A stretch of DNA of 64,000 nt from Archegozetes longisetosus. Taxonomy: Eukaryota > Arthropoda > Arachnida > Sarcoptiformes > Trhypochthoniidae. The notes under the pieces were generated by a model, which was not told the origin of the DNA, did not search any database, and saw nothing but the letters and a program-made list of their open reading frames with translations. Below, in pieces: positions 1 through 11,396 of this stretch. Position numbers and translations under genes: made by a program. Each line of letters starts with the position of its first letter. Position 1 is the first letter of the stretch. Location of the stretch: assembly GCA_018873245.2 (NCBI GenBank), contig JAEMBT020000005.1:13196001-13260000 (forward strand). The letters run 5' to 3'.

Positions 1-273
1 AGTTAAGAGAGTGCTAAAAGCTCCATAAGTTTATATTGAGCTGTTTTGTTTCAGATTCTATTGATATAGGCTAATCCTTGTTACTATGAGTCATAAACAT
101 GCTTATTCATAGGCTTATAGATATGCGGAATTGAGCTTGAAACAAGTAACAGATCAAAGCTAGCTTAAGCTCTTCGCTAATTAGGTGCAGCTATACTTAT
201 AGTTATGTTAGTAATTATAATAGTTCAATCCAATACTTATATTAGTGAAAGTTTAACAAGTATTGTATTTTAC
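1..273. other. AT-rich flank, no gene seen
   Basis: This is AT-rich sequence left of the first transposon terminus. I see no open frame, RNA gene or repeat that I can support here. Confidence 0.4.
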
Positions 274-332
274 AATTCAAGCATAAAAGTCGAAAAGTAC
301 TTCTTGCTTGACTTTTGAAAACAAAAAGGCTT
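274..332 (+). repeat. Left terminal inverted repeat
   Basis: The outer 30 bases begin AATTCAAGCATAAAAGTCGA and are repeated inverted at 2791-2820. The inner half is degenerate, with small insertions and deletions. Confidence 0.75.
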
Positions 333-516
333 ATTAGATAGTAGAAGATAAGGTAAAACCGAAAACTAATATAACATATTTAGTCATTAAGACATTAATG
401 AGAACGAACTTTTACGTAAGAAAAGTTTTTAAAAAATTGAATCATAGTTTGTACATTTTATAGATTAAATGCCAACACAAAATACTTTCTCAAACATTTA
501 TTTAGTCCTTTAAAAC

Positions 517-2475
517 GTGTTTAAATATCTTAGAGAACTGAAAAGTAAAATGAAGCCTAAAAAGATCTCTAAAAAAATTCAAATTAAAGCCGCTATATTG
601 GAAGGTAAACAACATTTTGCTCATAAATCTGGAAAAATTATTCCCGCGAGAATTCAAACCAATAATATTGATTGTAGTTGTGAAATAAAATGTAAAACAA
701 CTCTGAGTGATGAACAAAAACGACAGTTTTTTAATCGTTATAATTCATTAAAAAGTCATGAGCAGCAATACTTTTTTCTCAAATCTATGGTAATTCCAGT
801 CACAAATACTGGAAAGAAGATTCAGAAATTTGAGTATTTCATTTATGAGTATTTATCATCGATAGTCTTTTGCCGTACCCCCTTGCAAAAGATTTTGTTA
901 AACCCTCTACATACAGAAATTTTAGTTTTTGAAAATTATTTGATAACTAGGATATTTTAAGTTTAATTATAATTATAATTCTTAGCTTCACAATAACGTT
1001 AGTCGAGTTAAAGTCTGTCAAAAAGTATTTTTGGGAATTCTCGGCATCAAAATAAGCGCCTTAAGACGAAAGATATTAAAAATCGTATGAATTCTAATGA
1101 TATGAGAGGCAAACATAATTCTAGACCTAATAAAACACCTTATATAGCACGTGAAGATGTAAAAGACCTAGTAATATCACTACCGACTGAGCAAACACAT
1201 TATGGGAAAAATAAAAACAAAAAATATTTATCAACTGAATTCGGGAGCGTCGCTAATATCTATAGACTTTTTTTAGATTTATATCCAGAACACAAAGTTG
1301 ATGTTTCGTATACAGTGTTTTCTCAAATATTCAAAACTTATGAGATATCTATTAAGAAGCCAAGAGTTGATATATGCGAAGTTTGTGACAAATTGAGAAT
1401 TCAAATCATTAATTACCAGAAAAACAAAGAAATTGAATCAATGAATGAGATAAAAAAGAACTACTGTTGCATGAAAATGAGGCTCAAAAGTTTTATTATT
1501 ATAAAAACGAGATCAAAAATAAGCTTTTAAACGATATAACGCAAGCTGCAATTTGCTACGACTTTCAAAAAATCTTCAATTGCCTAAGACTAACGTTTCA
1601 GTCGAGTATTATTTACGAAAATTTTATTGTTATAATTTTGGAATACATGACTTGAAATCAAATAAAGCGGTTATGTATTTGTATCCTGAGAATTTTGCAA
1701 AAAGGGTTCCAATGAAGTTATTTCGTTCATTAATTACTATATTAATAATACTTTGAGTAGTGATGTGAAGATTTTGCATATTTTTTCGGATAATTGTTTT
1801 TCTCAAAATAAAAACAAGTTCTTATGGGCATTTTATAAGCATATCACAATATGTGGCAAGCTCAATAAAATTATTATCTATTATCCAAATCCTGGTCACT
1901 CACGTATGGAAATAGATGGAGATTTTGGACGGATTGAAGGCAATAAAAACATTATGAGAAAGTTTATTCTCCCTCAGAATATGAACGAATTATTAAAAAC
2001 ACGGGCATTGAAAACCCTTCGAAGTGATTTCAGTAAATTATTCAAATTCTTATGACTCTCATTCTAATAATAAAGTTGTAAAAGTTTATAAATATAAGGA
2101 AAAGTTGAGTAAAATTGTGAAAACTCAGATAAATCATTGTAAGAATGTAAGAAAAATAGAGTTCACTCGAAAAATATTAAAATTTCTTTTTCGTTGAGTG
2201 AAAATTGTGAACAAGAATTGAAATTTTCAAACCAAACACCGACTTTACAAACTTTGATAATATTTTTAATGATATTGATCTCGCGTATGAAAAACCTCTG
2301 CCTATATCTCGCGAAAAGCTTTTGGACATTTATAAGATTCTTGAATACGTTCCTAAAACAGTCAATTCAAAATTTTATGATACACTATACAGTTTGGACG
2401 ATAATTCTTGTACAAAAGTCAGAAATTATTACACGATCTGTTCGATAAAAACAATAAAAAAAATTAAGAATTGAG
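517..2475 (+). pseudogene. Broken DUF7869-type transposon protein
   Basis: Consecutive plus-strand segments in changing frames follow the order of a protein family common in arthropod transposons. 517-900 has the N-terminal 'GKIIPAR ... CSCEIKC' pattern. 1087-1500 has 'RGKHNSRPN', 'HYGKNKNKKYLS' and 'CEVCDKL'. 1553-1756 has 'LQLPKTNVSVEYY' and 'YNFGIHD'. 1753-2055 has 'FSDNCFSQNKNKF' followed by 'GHSRMEIDGDF'. 2250-2475 has 'PLPISREKLLDIYK'. These motifs are what I know of the DUF7869 family, whose Asp and His residues are presumed catalytic. Several frameshifts and stops separate the pieces, so no intact product is possible. The family name is from memory of motif patterns, not a search. Confidence 0.7.
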
Positions 2476-2761
2476 TCAAAATGTAATAAAAAACTAAAAA
2501 TAGGTAAATTTTAATTGTTAAACTGTGTCAGATGTATAAGTTTGTGATTTTTGAGAACAAATATTTTTTGATTATATTTAATGTGCAGTAAATATGAAGT
2601 TTCCTACTTATTAACTCAATAAATATTTCTTAAACTCAAAACTCATTGATATAAACTTGTAATGTGTCAACTCTGACAAATATGGAATAATTAAGTTGAA
2701 GTCAGTATTCGGTTAATTTTGTATTGAGTCAAACGCTGAATAAAGTTTAAAATGTAATTAC

Positions 2762-2820
2762 AAGCCCTTTTGCTTTTTCAAACAAGTAGAGAAGTACTTT
2801 TCGACTTTAATGCTTGAATT
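2762..2820 (-). repeat. Right terminal inverted repeat
   Basis: Inverted partner of 274-332. It lies about 290 bp beyond the end of the relic coding region, as expected for the 3' end of a transposon. Confidence 0.75.
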
Positions 2821-2925
2821 ATTCTTGAGGATCAACTTCAATTAAAGTTTACAAAACAATCTCGAAACTATTTTGTGATTGTCTTTAATTCATTAGTACT
2901 GTTTTTCAAGTTTATAATTAACAAG

Positions 2926-4701
2926 CTATTCAAAAAGTGGTTTTAGCACAACATCACAACTACCATGATATGGATCATCAAGAACATGGCCAAATTTAAA
3001 AGGATTCAACTCCATAACTTTAGGGTTGACAGAACTCGTATTTTCCATAAATTTTGGCCAACTTTTTACAGCAGTTCCCGACTTATTAGTTACTGAATGG
3101 AACAACGGATTCCTATAAAAATCATTTGGAAACAATTAAAAATCCGAATTGTTTTGGAAAGAAGTTCAAAGTTTTCACAATTGATAATGAGAACTATACC
3201 CAGTCTTAGCAAAATCTGTCCAAATCTGAGCTATCATTAAACTAAACTCATAATCAGTTTCGTTATAAGCTGATCTATGCATAATAGGATTGCCGAATAT
3301 GAAATACATGTCATCTCCATGACAGACACCCATCCAGTCATCAGGACAACGAGAATATTTGCTTTTATAGGTAAACACATAGAAATAGGATTTATCAGAA
3401 GCAGACGATTGTGTATATTCTTTGGCGAAATAATAAGTTGAACATAGAATTTGAACATCAGTGAAAATGGCAGCATATGCTTGACGTAAAGTTGTCTGAT
3501 TTCTCTCATCGACATGCGATATGTAAAAGTCGTAAATTGACTGAGCGATTTTCGGCTTTGCACTAAATTTTGAAAGTATCTTAGCCTTCAATTCATCTTT
3601 TGTTATATGAATCGACATGTTTTTAATTTTCGGATAACTGTCGGCTGCAGAACTGGCAAATTCGTTAGCAGTTACACCGGCCATTAATTCGATTCCTAGA
3701 CAAAAATTCGAATCAATTCAGGAATAGACACGATTATTCCGAAATAGCCATTTGATACCTGTATTAAATTTTTTCTGTTTCAACGCATCTTCAATACCGA
3801 TTGGCATAACTCCTGCATCGTCGCCATAAGTGAGCGCTGACTCAACCATATTGTGACTAATAATCTGTTCTGCGCTGACATTTCTCAAGCAATCCAACCA
3901 TTTATTATTCTGTTCACACCCAAGTGATTCCGACATTTTCTTAGAATGAGCCAAATGTACATTTTTATCAGAATTAATATTAGGTTTTATATAGTATGCT
4001 CCGCTTTGCATAATAGCCCGAATGAATAGATTCTTAGAAAGTGGCGAAACAATTAAAGCGCTGACAGACCAACCCCCGGCTGAGAATCCGAAAATTGTTG
4101 TCTGCTTAGGATCACCACCAAAAGCCTCAATATTATCCTTAACCCAGTTCAAGGCCATTATTTGATCTAAAATTCCAACATTGCCAGGAGCTGATTCGTC
4201 GCCACCATACAAAAATCCAAAAGGTCCCAGACGATAGTTAATACTAACCACAACTACTCCGTAAGATGCCAGAACTGTTCCGTCAAAAGCATCCTGATCG
4301 TTGCCATCACCCATGGTGAAGCCTCCACCATGAATCCAAAACATGACCGGCCGTAACTTGTTATCGCCTGACTTCCGTTCCTCGCTGTAGATATTTAGGT
4401 AGAGACAGTCTTCGCTCATATTATGGGGTGACGATTTTTGAAAACAAACATCTTTGAAATGTGTAGCATCATATGTACTGTTCCATTGACGGACTGGTAT
4501 CGTTTTAGCGAACCTGTTGATACCGATCGGTGGTTCAGCATATGGTATACCTAGAAACTTATGGATTGTATGGTTATTGAAATCTACTGAAAATCCATTT
4601 ATTGGACCAGATTTTGTTTTGACGACTATAGCATCAATTGTATGGAAATTCTGCACTGAAATTACTGCTATCAAACAAAATAATTTAATTTTACTAATCA
4701 T
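2926..4701 (-). CDS. Secreted type-B carboxylesterase, three exons
   Basis: Exons (minus strand) 4701-3759, 3695-3200 and 3112-2926 sum to 1626 nt (541 aa), with introns of 63 and 87 nt. The introns have GT-AG ends and matching phases (1, then 2). Residues 1-24 look like a signal peptide. The alpha/beta-hydrolase landmarks are present: oxyanion-hole HGGGF (124-128), nucleophile Ser207 in GFSAGG, acid Glu326 just after the first splice junction, and His440 in VCHGDDM. The C-terminal 'FAKTGNP' and 'SWPKF' patterns are typical. Length is normal for a secreted esterase without a membrane anchor. It should hydrolyse carboxylic esters in the secretory route or outside the cell; the substrate cannot be told. 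The residue before the nucleophile is Phe, where most catalytic members have Glu or Asp, which may alter specificity. Juvenile-hormone or detoxifying esterase are possible but unproven roles. Confidence 0.92.
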
Positions 4702-5655
4702 TATTGATTAGTCCAGAAACCTTGAAAGAAATTGGTTAAAAATCTTTGTTTTTAAATCTATAGCTATAGCTAGTATCTCGAGCTATATTTCACTGATTAA
4801 TAATATGAGAAAATCTATTTTTTTAAATAATAATTTGAATTCTTTATGTATCTTCTAGTGGATAAAAATTTCAATATATACAGACAGAGCTAACATTTGA
4901 CATGTGTATAAATTTCTCAGGATATATGATAAGAGTCGTAAAGTTTATAGTGAGCGACATTTTAAAAATATAATCTTTATCAGTTACAAAATAGATTCTC
5001 TCAATTGTTTAGAACAGATTTCGGATTAACTACCACCAGAGCTGTATTATAATCAACAGTTTAAAACTCATGTCATTTGCTTATAGTTTAAGCCTATGTT
5101 AAAGTGCTGAGTGCATAAAGACTTAAAAAATAGCTTTATAACAATTTGCCAAAAACTTAACTACTAGAAAGAATACTGCATAAAACATATAATGATATAG
5201 TTACTGATTCTGAACATTACGAAGCATAAAACAATTAAATCGATGCAAAATAATATAAAAGCAGTAATCAGTAATTTTGTACAAATATTGAAACTTATTC
5301 AACCGCAAACATGCAATTTCTATATAGAGTGGAGATGGTTGTGATGTGCAATTTTGTTACCATCAGTCAATTTATTGATTTTCTAAAGCTTGAGAGATGA
5401 TACGATACCTATATAGAGACCTAACAAAGAGGTCTGTGCAATTCGATAGAAAGGCGTTGTAGTCACAAATCCAGTGAGAAGAAAATCAATATTTTAGTGT
5501 CTAGTTATGTATTTTCTCTAGTTTTTCATCAGTTTTAATAATTAAGTCATTGTATTTTTAATATTTAACCGGACATTTACTAATAAATAGCTTATACATA
5601 AGGAACAATCATATATTTTTCAAGAATATTCTTTATTCTGATATTTCCTGAAGCT
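4702..5655. other. Intergenic region between divergent genes
   Basis: This AT-rich stretch lies between the 5' end of the minus-strand esterase and the plus-strand membrane-protein gene, so it should hold both promoters. I see no open frame, repeat or clear core-promoter motif that I can assign. Confidence 0.4.
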
Positions 5656-6153
5656 ATGGTTGAGTTACGAAAAAATAATTACACATCAGATTATGTTATT
5701 GTTGAGTCAAGTCGACCATCAATCTCATGGTTCAATCCATTAAGATATACGATGGCATTGTTGGCATTGATATCAGCCTTAAGCTCAATAATAATAATCA
5801 TAATAATAGCTCCAAATCACTACCAATTTATGGCACTATTTCTATCATTGTGTATATCTATAATTGGTATAATTGGTTCATTAAAGATCGATCTCGTGCT
5901 ATCAACTATCTATTGTTCAATAATGCTCTTATTCTTCGTGATCCAATGTCGATATTATAACTCGGATGACATGTCAGTCGTGTCACTAACAGTTCCGATG
6001 TTAGGCTGGGCCTCGATTAATGCATTGTCATCAATTGCACGCGCTTTCCTTCAACTTCTCTATTGCATAGCCAGCTCTTCATTCGTGTACGCGCTATATA
6101 TTGACAGCGATAAGAGAAAAGAAGTACCGGAAATTAAATTATCGAGAATATAA
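5656..6153 (+). CDS. Small four-helix membrane protein, unknown function
   Basis: Single-exon frame of 165 aa. A short polar N-terminus (1-30) precedes four hydrophobic stretches near residues 31-51, 57-75, 78-98 and 126-148, then a charged tail with DSDKRKE. Such a layout resembles small tetraspan or TMEM-type proteins with both ends in the cytoplasm. I do not recognise a family. Translation is clean across the whole frame, and codon third positions look more mixed than in the AT-rich flanks, which favours a real gene. No signal peptide, cysteine pattern or catalytic motif is visible. An upstream non-coding exon cannot be excluded. Confidence 0.65.
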   Translation: MVELRKNNYTSDYVIVESSRPSISWFNPLRYTMALLALISALSSIIIIIIIAPNHYQFMALFLSLCISIIGIIGSLKIDLVLSTIYCSIMLLFFVIQCRYYNSDDMSVVSLTVPMLGWASINALSSIARAFLQLLYCIASSSFVYALYIDSDKRKEVPEIKLSRI

Positions 6154-7292
6154 TGCGACTTTCCACTTCTTTTTTTCATCAAACTACCCATCAGTTTGTT
6201 TAGAAATAAGATTTAAGGTTTTTTATATCTAGGATATCGTATCCGATCTAATAACTTGTGCAAACCTATTGATTAATAACTTATATCATATCTTGTATGG
6301 GTTTAGAAAATAAGAAGACTTTATTTTGTTATTAAATCAATAAGTTTTTGATTTGATAGTAGACTTATTTAGTTATGGGATGTATAGGAATGGTTTTTTA
6401 TGTATTTTTATCTTATGTGACAATCCTTTGAGTAGAGAGAAGTTAGTTTTACTGATATGTTTGCTGAGAATAATCAGTTTAACTTTGTATGAATGATATA
6501 ATTCAGTTGAGATGAAGTGTCTTGAATCTGAAAAACTGATAAACTTTTTAATTGAAAAGTTATTTTAATCTAACATTTACGTGAACGTTGGGAACAATTC
6601 ATAAGACCTCGTACAATGAATAATAATTAATTGAACTTTTTAAAAAACTTATCGATATTATATAACAATACAAATGTGAATGCATGAATAGCTACCTTAA
6701 TATCAACTTTAACCTTCAACTATCACTGGATGTAATTTTATATTTTGGAAGTTATTTTGTTTATTCATATATCGATATTAAAAATAATAAAACACTTTTT
6801 CAAGCATGAAAATTATTCAAATATCATATTCTGATGTACTTTTGGATTAAATAAAACTTGGATTTACTTAAACTAAAGTCAAATTAATTTCTTTATTAAT
6901 AATCAGACTTATGCGGAGATTTGCTTTCTTTTAAGTTTATGGGATAAGCTTTTGTGTAATAGTTCAGTTCAATTTTATGAGAACAAAGTTTGTCAAGCAA
7001 GCCCTTAATTTAGAGCAAAAATAGTTCAATTTAGCTCTTTTTATTCTTGTCTCTAAGCTTTAAGACCAACAACAAAAGTTATTATAGTTGTTGTTTTGAG
7101 CTGGGCTTCAATCAAAAATAAAGATTGTGAAAAATCAAAACAAACACGTAATTACTGTAATTACCCTTAAGCCATAAGATGCACAACAAAATAAACGAAA
7201 ATATCGACGCAATCACTAATTTAGTAATAAAGAAAAAGAGTAAATAAATAATTGATAATAATTGAAATACCAATTGAGTTAACTATTGAACG
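6154..7292. other. Intergenic AT-rich region upstream of golgin-84
   Basis: No coding segment or clear repeat is seen. It should contain the 3' end of the membrane-protein transcript and the promoter of the golgin-84 gene. Confidence 0.4.
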
Positions 7293-10200
7293 ATGTCGTG
7301 GTTCACTGAAATTGCCGGAAAAGCTGAGAATTTGCTAAACGCTATGGATCAGAGTGCCGCTCAAGCCTTGAGTTCAGAAAAAAAGAGATCCAAACGTATC
7401 AATCATAACAACGATAGAGATTCTAATTATGACAACAATTCCGAAGACTTTAGCGAATCGTATGTCGAATTTGACTCGTTTTAATATCATTGAAGTCGTT
7501 TAGAAAATGTGTTTGAACTTTTTAGACGTTTTATGAGTCGATTTTAGTTTTGTTTTTGCTCTCAATTTAGATATAGTTTTTCCTTTTCTCAAATGATTGA
7601 TTGTCTTATTATTTTTTGTTTCAATTGATCATTATTGAGATCATTAACTGGAAGATAGATAATCACTTATCAAACTTTTCGCTGTTTTGAGTCAATTTTA
7701 ATGTTTTTGTTTTTAATCAAATAATGGATTTTTTTATCAATTGATTACTTACTTTTTCTAATTGTTTTTAATTCTGTCAGTAGGTTTTCAATACAAAGTA
7801 TGAAAACATTATCGAGTTCTAGTTCGACATCGAATGGCGGAAACGGTCAGAGCTCCAGAGGACATACAAGGGCTTCAAGTTTTGAGTCAATCGGTTCTCG
7901 AGAGTCGACTAAATCGTCAAAAAATTCAACGGATAGACAATTAGATGACGAAACACTCTTTGAGTTCCTAAACAATAAAGGTTTGCATCGTTTAGAACCA
8001 AAAAATCAGTTATAACTCAATTAAAACATTGTCTCTATTAATGATAATTAGCTGGAGATATACCTGAAGAGTTACCTGTTTCGGTGAAAGTAAGTGAATC
8101 TTTGAGTTCAGGAGCTGTTCAGCAGGACTATGAGGGACAGATTAGGTCTTTGACTAATGAGATCTCGAATTTAAATCGACGTAACATCGAGTTAGAGACC
8201 GAATGCAAACGATTGCAGAAAAGGGTTAACAATTGGATGCAACAGTTAGGCAGTTCTGATAATACTATTAAAGAATTACAGTCTAGAGAATCTGATTTGA
8301 TTGTAAGTTAAAATTTTGGTTCATTTTAAATTAACTTTCATCTTTTTTACTTTAAATATTGAGATTTTAGCATGAAAATGATAACTTTTTGCTCTACATT
8401 CGTGCAAAATACGTCTTAAATAATCTTTTTACAAGTCATAAAACTGAAAACTCATTTTTAGATTTATATCAGTTTAATTTCAATTTAACTTTGTTGTTTT
8501 CGTATATAAGTTAGGTTAGGTTAGGTTACATTAAGATGAATCTTGAGGCTTCTTTGAAGCAAATAATATTTTTAGCCCAGAATCTGATCCCATTCATAGT
8601 TTATATGAGTGATTTGTTTATCAAATCTTTACATTTTAAAATTTAGCTTTTGAACTTGCATTACATTCTAGATAATTAGATTTTAGTTAAAATCGAGACA
8701 ATTTGTAGACATATTATCTTTTGTTTCAATTTGAAGTCTTGAAAAGTAGATAATAATTTCTAACCTAAAACTTGAGTTTTATATCTGTTTGTAGATGTAT
8801 ATCAAACGTTTGAAAGTCAAATTTTTTGATGAATATTATTTTATTCTCAATAAATTAAATCAAAGTTTCACTTTAAAGGCTAGTCTGGATGCGAAAGATT
8901 CCCAGATAGGAGTACTAAAAGTTCGATTAGAAGAAATTGATCAAGAATTGCAGCAAAAAATAGCTTTAATCGAGAAACTGGAAGAGTTGAATGAATCGTT
9001 GAAAACAGCTTCGGAAACAAGTACCAGTTCTGCTAATGAAAGCTTTGAAGGATATCGGCAACAAATAAGACAATTAGAGACTGATCTAGCGCGAGAAAGA
9101 GAGGAACTCAAGAGAATACAAACCGAAACAATGGCTCAAATCGGAAGATTAGAAGATAATCAAAAATCACTTGTAATTAAAATTTTTCATTTTTTGATTC
9201 TATTAACCTTCTATTGAAGTAATTAAAGCTTTTTCTTGATGCTAATATTTACTACTCTAATGAGAGTTTTATTTTTAGTGAGATTTTTAATCAGTTTTCA
9301 ATTGATACAACTCATTAATTAATTTTTAAATTTGATTTCTATTTATTTAATGTAATCTTTGCCCTAATATCATTTAACTCGAATTTATTACTTATTAACT
9401 TTTTTATACTTGATGTAAAGGTGGATGAAATATCAATACTTCAGCGAGATCTAAATTTAGAAAGGTCGGCGAACAATGAATTGGAGCAGAGATTAAAGAA
9501 TTCGTTGAAAAGTTTACAAGATTTAGAACAAGATTATAATGAATTTAAACTAAAAGCTAATAAAACACTTCAAGATAAGGACGAACTGATTAAGGCTCTT
9601 AAAAATTCTGATTCGAATTCGGACTCAGATGAGGTTCAGCGTGTATTACAATCTCAATGCGATGCTATGGTTCTAGAAATACAGGATTTAAAAGAAAAAT
9701 CAGATGTTCTTAAGAAATCTTTAGATAGGGTTCAAAATGAAGACGTCTTGAGACTTCAGGCACAAATCAGTTCACTTGAGGAACAGTTAGAAAATGAACA
9801 GAAATTGAAAAGTGACTTAGAAATTGAATTAAAACAGATCAGAGACGAATCGCGTTATTTTCAAGAAGACTTACTTCAAACTAAGACTTCCCTCGAGAGC
9901 CGTATTGCCGATAGAGATCTGGAGATCGAGAAACTGAGGAAACAATTGGTTTCTAAGCGTAATAATGGGAATAATGTCGAAGAACTAGAGACGAGATTCA
10001 GGAATTTAACCGATAATTTGATACAAAAGCAGACTCTTGTTGAGCAGCTCTCGTCTGAGAAACATTCACTTCAGTTACAGTTAGAGAGAAGTGAACAGCG
10101 ACTACGCGAAGCTGTCAATAGTCAAAAGACTGGCGAAGGTTTGCGTTAAAAGCTTTATCTTCAAGTTCCTTTTTATTCATTGTTTTGATTTCATAAACTT

Positions 10201-11396
10201 TTTTCAAGACCTAAAGCTTTGAGTACTATTTGTTTTAAGTTTTATTATTTGTTGCAATTGAAGTTGAGAATTATCATGACTAAAAGTATTGCAAAGTGTT
10301 CTTAATTGCTCAAATTTTTTCATTTGATGTTCTATTTTCAAAAACTTTCTAAATTCAAAATCTTTGATTACATTGAATTGGTGCAATTGAAAAACAGTCG
10401 GTAGACTCACAACAGATCTAATTTTTTTAATAATACCTAAATAATAGTATTTTTTCACACTCTTATCAAATATTGAAAATTCAATGAACAGATTCGCAAT
10501 ATTTATAACTAATAGGGCGTGAAACCATAGTATGATTCAGTTTAAAAAAGAGAATAAGCTCCTATAAAAAAGTACAAAGATCAAAATCTCTCCGTTTTTC
10601 ATCGCTCCACTTGATTACTGTTTGAACAGTTATTTTAAAAATTTTGATTATTGATTATATTTTTATGTAATTGCAGTAACGATTGGTATGCATCACTCAC
10701 TGTCGTCTTCCAATTTAGTAAATCGTGTCAAACCTCTAGTCGATGACCATCCAGATGATGGTAATGTCACGCGAAGAGTTAAAAGAGCTTATGGACAAAT
10801 TGACGCATTTAGGTATCAAGTTATTGTCAATTTGAAAAGATTATTTTTAGTCGTGATTATAGTTAAGAGCAATTATCACTGATTTTTTTATTCAAATCCT
10901 ATTGTGTTTCTGTTTTACATCTTAGTCAACTATTTTTTAAATTAACATTTGAGTCTGTTTAAAGTTGATGTAATTATGAATAAGAGTTAGCGTGTACTTA
11001 ATAATGTATCCAATATATTTCAATTGAAAATCTTGACAATAACAGAACTACAATAGAATTTAGATATTTTCATTGGGCTATAGCTCGAGAACTACTTGAC
11101 GATCGAAATTTGTCACATATTCGATTCTAAAGATTAATAATAGTTAGAAAATACAGACTCTTATCAAATTTAAAGGTCTTTCACTTGAATTAATCATGAA
11201 TTGAATCTAAATTTTTATCAATTATTTTAACTCTAGCATAAGACTTGGGAACTTTCTTCGAGCCTATCCCTCAGCCAGAGCTGCAGTCTTGGTTTACATT
11301 CTACTAATGCATATTTGGGTTGCATTTGTTCTTATTTATTATGAACCAGAAATACATGGACCCAATTATAAGATGCCTGATATGAAAACCGAATGA
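7293..11396 (+). CDS. Golgin84: Golgin-84 (GOLGA5 orthologue), seven exons
   Basis: Exons 7293-7459, 7784-7980, 8052-8302, 8879-9172, 9421-10138, 10677-10812 and 11237-11396 sum to 1923 nt (640 aa). All six introns are GT-AG and phases agree (2, 1, 0, 0, 1, 2). The first residues, MSWFTEIAGKAENLLN, match the conserved golgin-84 N-terminus. A Ser/Thr-rich linker and an acidic 'DDETLFEFLNN' patch follow, then a long coiled coil (about residues 150-560) rich in Glu, Leu and Gln heptads. The C-terminus has the diagnostic tail: 'LGNFLRAYPSAR', one membrane helix (about 601-622) and 'YYEPEIHGP'. In known animals this is a tail-anchored Golgi tether that acts in intra-Golgi vesicle capture and ribbon or stack organisation through Rab binding. 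The gene appears intact. Only the exact extent of the coiled coil is uncertain. Confidence 0.95.
8511..8528 (+). repeat. Interstitial TTAGG tract in golgin-84 intron 3
   Basis: Three exact TTAGG units plus a partial one lie in the intron between 8303 and 8878. TTAGG is the arthropod telomere repeat. A tract this short can arise by chance or by repair, so it says little about function. Confidence 0.6.

Larger units (their letters stand above)
274..2820 (+). mobile_element. Decayed DNA transposon with terminal inverted repeats, DUF7869 type
   Basis: About 2.55 kb bounded by inverted repeats. Bases 274-303 match the reverse complement of 2791-2820 with one mismatch in 30, and looser similarity runs about 29 bases further inward on both sides, giving termini near 59 bp. 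Between them lies a broken plus-strand gene like those carried by arthropod DUF7869-type elements. No target-site duplication is clear, so the outer ends may be a few bases off. With coding capacity lost, it is probably immobile. The superfamily cannot be named from sequence reading alone. Confidence 0.7.
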
